The translations under genes and the position numbers were made by a program. Below, one piece after another: positions 60,670 to 63,529 of a DNA stretch of 63,529 nucleotides. Under the pieces are notes generated by a model. The model was not told the origin of the DNA, made no database searches, and worked only from the letters and a program-made list of their open reading frames with translations. This DNA is from an uncultured Blautia sp. (GTDB lineage Bacteria; Bacillota; Clostridia; Lachnospirales; Lachnospiraceae): the NCBI GenBank assembly GCA_900542045.1, contig UQMI01000015.1, forward strand, positions 1 through 63,529, given 5' to 3'. Each line of letters begins with the position of its first letter. The stretch's first letter is position 1.

Positions 60670-61113
60670 TTAATTTGAACTGCTTTTACTGTTGGAAGCA
60701 CTGGAAGAACTTTTTGCAGTACTTCCGCTGTTGGATGAACTTCCGTTACTGCTCTTCTTACTGGAAGAGCTGGTGGAGCTTCCCGTGCTGCTCTTCTTAC
60801 TGTAAGAGCTGGTGGAGCTTCCCGTGCTGCTCTTCTTACTGGAAGAGCTGGATGAGCTTCCGATGCTGCTCTTATTGCTGGAAGAGCCGGTGGAACTTCC
60901 CGTGCTGCTCTTATTGCTGGAAGAGCTGGATGAGCTTCCGGTTCCGCTCTTACTGGTTGCTGAAGAACTGCTGTCCTTACTGGACTCTGTCTGTGTACTG
61001 CTGCCAGCAGATGATTTCTTGGAATTATTTCCTCCGCATGCCATCATCGTGAAGGCCAGAGCTCCTGCCATACAAAATACCAGACCTTTTCTTAATAATT
61101 TTTTCATATGCAT
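60670..61113 (-). CDS. Ser-rich repeat lipoprotein
   Basis: A 147-aa protein: lipoprotein signal peptide with lipobox TMMAC (Cys26), then a tail that is almost wholly Ser, Lys, Thr, Gly and Asn. Residues 60-124 are five 13-residue repeats of the type SS.SSSxKKSS(T/N)G. No catalytic domain is visible, so it is probably a flexible surface stalk or spacer, and Ser residues could be glycosylated. ATG 61113 or 61107 may be the start; AAAGGATG precedes both. Confidence 0.75.
   Translation of the reverse strand: MHMKKLLRKGLVFCMAGALAFTMMACGGNNSKKSSAGSSTQTESSKDSSSSATSKSGTGSSSSSSSNKSSTGSSTGSSSNKSSIGSSSSSSSKKSSTGSSTSSYSKKSSTGSSTSSSSKKSSNGSSSNSGSTAKSSSSASNSKSSSN
60742..60936 (-). repeat. Five tandem 39-bp repeats in the lipoprotein gene
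   Basis: Each 39-bp unit encodes a Ser-rich 13-mer. Copy number can change without frame loss, so length variation between strains is expected. Confidence 0.8.
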
Positions 61114-61183
61114 TATTCATCATCCTTTCTTTTAATATATGAACTTTTTTTGCTTTCGATAGACTCATTATCGCCCCCTTACC

Positions 61184-61211
61184 TTAACAAATCCTGAAGA
61201 AGTTCTTAACA
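61184..61211. promoter_or_regulatory. Direct TTAACA repeat upstream of the lipoprotein gene
   Basis: TTAACA occurs at 61184-61189 and 61206-61211, a 22-bp period equal to two helical turns, within the longer repeat CTTAACAAATC. A GATAAT (-10-like) lies at 61167-61172 on the minus strand without a good -35. This fits a binding site for an OmpR-type activator. Confidence 0.45.
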
Positions 61212-61226
61212 AATCTAAAAAAGGCC

Positions 61227-61263
61227 AAAAAAAGAGTCAGAGAAACTTTTTGTTTCTCTGACT
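61227..61263 (-). terminator. Intrinsic terminator after the diguanylate cyclase gene
   Basis: A perfect 12-bp inverted repeat, AGTCAGAGAAAC / GTTTCTCTGACT, is followed by CTTTTTTT on the minus strand. Confidence 0.92.
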
Positions 61264-61278
61264 GCTTCACCGTTTCTT

Positions 61279-63210
61279 TTACCGACAGCGCTGTCTCCTG
61301 TCATTTTCTTCTTTTTCATAGTATGCTCTTTTATCCTGATACATCTTCCGCTCAGCCTCTTTAATCAGAGAATCAAGAGAAATTGCACCAGTCTGCCACT
61401 GGATTCCAAAAGAAATATAAATCTCTTTCTCCCACAGACTCTTCTTCATCTCTTCTGCTTTCAAAACAGCTGCAGATTCTTCTGTCCTCATAACAAATGC
61501 CAGAAACTCATCTCCTCCAATCCGATACGTATACTCTGTTCCGAATTTCTCCCTGATCTGTGCCGCGACCAACTGAAGCATCCGATCTCCCTCCGCATGC
61601 CCTTTCTGGTTATTCCGTTCATGAAGGCCATTGACATCTATATAAATGCAGGCAATAGATTCTCCCTCATATTTCCGGAGTTTCTGCAGATCCATTTCAT
61701 AGCGGTTCCGATTATACAGGCCTGACAGGATATCTTTTTCGCCCCGCACTTTCATGGCAGAGTACGACTGCATATTTCTGCAAAACATCCGAAAGCTGAT
61801 ACTGATACTTTCCAGAGAAATCACACCGCTTCTCTTGTCCGACACGTTACATCCAATCAGGATCCCTCTGCTCTCATCCTTCTGATCCCCCACCGGCGCT
61901 GCCAGCAGATTTCGAATTACACCTGTTTGTATACCAGGCAGCCGGCTCTGCAGTACGTCTTCACCGTAAGCTTCAAAATGACGATTGCCCTTTTCAAAAT
62001 AGCTCTTCAGGAATTCTATCACTTCCCTGCTTAACAACACAGTTCCTTCTGTTTGGTCTTTCACCCAGACAAAAGATTTTTCTTCGTCAAACGGTCCCTG
62101 CATCCAGAATTCTACACTTTCTGCTGACAAAAGATATCCCACTTTCTCCAGCGCCAATTCTACGTTTTTCCGCTTTTCATGAGCATTAAACAACAAATTC
62201 TCCACATCGTAGATAGAATGTATCGTATCTAACTGCCGCTGCTTCTCCTCGCTTGCCTGTTTGCTGTAATGAAGCATCCACAGAAAATATAAAATAAAAC
62301 AGACTGTTTCAAAAACGGCGAAAACATGCAGTACTGTCTGGATCGTATCCGCATTGGCAAACACCACACTTTCCGGTACAGACAGTGCCAGCCTCCATGC
62401 ATTGACTGAAAGAGGTTCATAATAAAAATAAAGATATTCTCCGATGGTCTTTGATACAAAGATCACGTATCTGCTTTCTCCGTTGATCATTCCCTGTTTC
62501 AGCTGTTCATGATCATAACCGGGAGCCATCTGACGATTTCCCATTTCCCAGATATTTCCCTGCTCTTCATGCCAGGTATCCACCAGAAACTCTCCTGTCT
62601 TTCCATCCACAATATAAATAGCCGCCTGTCCACTGTAGGGCTGCATTCTCATTTCTTCCGGCAGGTTTTCCAGGTCTGTCACTCCATACAGCATAGCTGC
62701 TGTTTTTCCGTCCCGAACCACCGGCACATAATGCCGGATTACATACACATCTTTTTTTCCAATTTCTGTCTCCCGGTCTGTAATATGCACTCCTAAAGAC
62801 GCCTCTTTTTCAAAAGATAATTCTCCGTTTGTCTCTACCTTTGCCCCTCCGGCAGTAAGAACAGTATTATCCGGCAGTAAAAGCTCGATCCTGGATATCA
62901 TCCCGGTTGTAGAATAGGAATCCAGTATCTCCCAAAGCTCCGGAGAAGTAAAGTTCTCATACTTCGCAATAATGACAGCCAGCATTTTCAGCTGCTCTCT
63001 GTCATTGTCCACATGATCTTCAATTTCCCGGCCCAGATTTCGTGCCTCTTCATAGAGCCTGCTAAAGCACGTTTCCTCCTCCAGGCGATTCAGCCAATCT
63101 GTAGCCAAAATAGTAGACGAGGCCAGCAGCAGAATCAAAATGATCGTCACGATCATTGATTTCTGCCTGAACACCCGCTTTATTTTTTCTATGGATATCT
63201 TCTTTCTCAT
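61279..63210 (-). CDS. Membrane diguanylate cyclase with Cache-type sensor
   Basis: A 643-aa protein. A membrane helix (residues 20-38) is followed by a dCache-like extracellular sensor (40-285), a second helix (near 290-310), a GAF-like cytoplasmic region (340-480) and a GGDEF domain (490-643) with the intact active site YRIGGDEFLAFV. No RxxD inhibitory site is seen 5 residues before GGDEF. It should make c-di-GMP in response to an external ligand. The ATG at 63210 gives the basic MRKKISIEKIK start. It opposes the EAL enzyme at 42985. Confidence 0.92.
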   Translation of the reverse strand: MRKKISIEKIKRVFRQKSMIVTIILILLLASSTILATDWLNRLEEETCFSRLYEEARNLGREIEDHVDNDREQLKMLAVIIAKYENFTSPELWEILDSYSTTGMISRIELLLPDNTVLTAGGAKVETNGELSFEKEASLGVHITDRETEIGKKDVYVIRHYVPVVRDGKTAAMLYGVTDLENLPEEMRMQPYSGQAAIYIVDGKTGEFLVDTWHEEQGNIWEMGNRQMAPGYDHEQLKQGMINGESRYVIFVSKTIGEYLYFYYEPLSVNAWRLALSVPESVVFANADTIQTVLHVFAVFETVCFILYFLWMLHYSKQASEEKQRQLDTIHSIYDVENLLFNAHEKRKNVELALEKVGYLLSAESVEFWMQGPFDEEKSFVWVKDQTEGTVLLSREVIEFLKSYFEKGNRHFEAYGEDVLQSRLPGIQTGVIRNLLAAPVGDQKDESRGILIGCNVSDKRSGVISLESISISFRMFCRNMQSYSAMKVRGEKDILSGLYNRNRYEMDLQKLRKYEGESIACIYIDVNGLHERNNQKGHAEGDRMLQLVAAQIREKFGTEYTYRIGGDEFLAFVMRTEESAAVLKAEEMKKSLWEKEIYISFGIQWQTGAISLDSLIKEAERKMYQDKRAYYEKEENDRRQRCR

Positions 63211-63277
63211 CCAATCCCCCACCCTGGTCACCGGCGAGATTCGCCGTCAAATTCGCACCTTTTTTGTCCATTTACAA

Positions 63278-63286
63278 ATTATAGCA
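63278..63286 (-). promoter_or_regulatory. Extended -10 promoter of the diguanylate cyclase gene
   Basis: TGCTATAAT on the minus strand is an extended -10 element about 70 nt upstream of the start; no clear -35 is present. Confidence 0.55.
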
Positions 63287-63447
63287 CAGACCGATCAGTT
63301 ATACCACAGACATTTTACAGGAATGAGAAAGAATTGAACCAGAAGTCTGCCGCAGTGCAGTCTCCGTTCCACTCTGATCGGAGCAAAACAGATGTCCGCC
63401 GGATACCTTGCGGCCTCGTAGAGCGTTTTATGTGATAAGAAGATCAG

Positions 63448-63463
63448 AACAAAACGTTTTGTT
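63448..63463. promoter_or_regulatory. Perfect 16-bp palindrome
   Basis: AACAAAACGTTTTGTT is a perfect palindrome in the AT-rich region upstream of the diguanylate cyclase. It could be an operator for a LacI-like or other dimeric regulator. The rest of 63287-63529 has no gene that I can support. Confidence 0.4.
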
Positions 63464-63474
63464 TTCTTACCGCA

Positions 63475-63493
63475 TAAAAAACAGGCTTCGCCT
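63475..63493 (-). terminator. Possible terminator of a gene beyond the right edge
   Basis: AGGC-GAA-GCCT with a following TTTTTT on the minus strand lies beside a CCCCTCA/TGAGGGG hairpin (63508-63525). The stem is short, so confidence is low. Confidence 0.35.
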
Positions 63494-63529
63494 ATTCAAC
63501 TCCCCTGCCCCTCAATCATGAGGGGTTAG

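Noticed and set aside
1..63529. tRNA, rRNA, CRISPR arrays, IS elements, prophage or replication origin
   Set aside because: I looked for conserved tRNA arms, regularly spaced repeats, transposase or integrase motifs and DnaA-box clusters and saw none that I could support by eye.

Overview
The window reads as chromosome of a gut-type Gram-positive anaerobe of the Lachnospiraceae (Clostridia). Supporting signs are moderate GC, strong AGGAGG ribosome-binding sites with frequent GTG and TTG starts, an rpmG-secE-nusG-rplK-rplA operon, teichoic-acid genes (tagD, tagGH, CDP-glycerol transferases), BspA-like leucine-rich-repeat secreted proteins, a 2-hydroxyacyl-CoA dehydratase-type pair and no outer-membrane genes. 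Genus is not resolved. No tRNA, rRNA, IS element or CRISPR array was seen.

Layout. 1-5.3 kb: the end of a PucR-like regulator, an MFS transporter with a URO-D-type protein, and a divergent flavin/FeS ene-reductase, which together look like a small-molecule module. 5.3-10.7 kb: a secreted CAP/Fn3 protein and an AraC-patatin-ABC-F operon. 10.8-13.3 kb: the ribosomal/transcription operon, with an L1-type operator in front of both rplK and rplA, and no rplJL after rplA. 13.3-14.4 kb: an Rpn nuclease gene with a probable internal antitoxin gene. 14.7-19.3 kb: two large secreted proteins.

19.3-31.9 kb: one leftward operon for an anionic wall polymer. It combines a priming sugar-phosphate transferase, a GT2 glycosyltransferase, CDP-glycerol transferases, TagD and TagGH with a three-gene route to a CMP-activated ulosonic acid (DRE-TIM aldolase, KdsC-like phosphatase, KdsB-like cytidylyltransferase). 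Two paralogous DUF115/sialyltransferase-like domains are candidate users of the CMP-sugar.

32.5-40.2 kb: a GT2 fused to a MarR-like winged helix, a family I pyrophosphatase homologue with most active-site residues lost, a MoxR/DUF58/transglutaminase operon whose DUF58 gene is decayed, and a two-component system. 40.4-46.7 kb: a CheB-CheR-PAS protein and a 1229-aa PAS/GAF/EAL protein with a G10 tract near its start. 46.9-49.8 kb: a second priming transferase, a flavodoxin-like protein and a MarR repressor with a clear operator. 49.8-52.8 kb: a 2-hydroxyacyl-CoA dehydratase-like pair in which the activator is fused to a B-subunit-like domain.

52.8-60.6 kb: a two-component system next to a Dlt-like operon (adenylation enzyme, carrier protein, MBOAT, SGNH protein) that also carries a PLP decarboxylase of the diaminopimelate/BtrK fold. 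The inferred product is a decarboxylated aminoacyl group exported onto a cell-surface polymer. 60.6-63.5 kb: a Ser-rich repeat lipoprotein and a Cache-type diguanylate cyclase. The two most promising undescribed systems are the CMP-ulosonate wall-polymer locus and the decarboxylase-containing Dlt-like operon.
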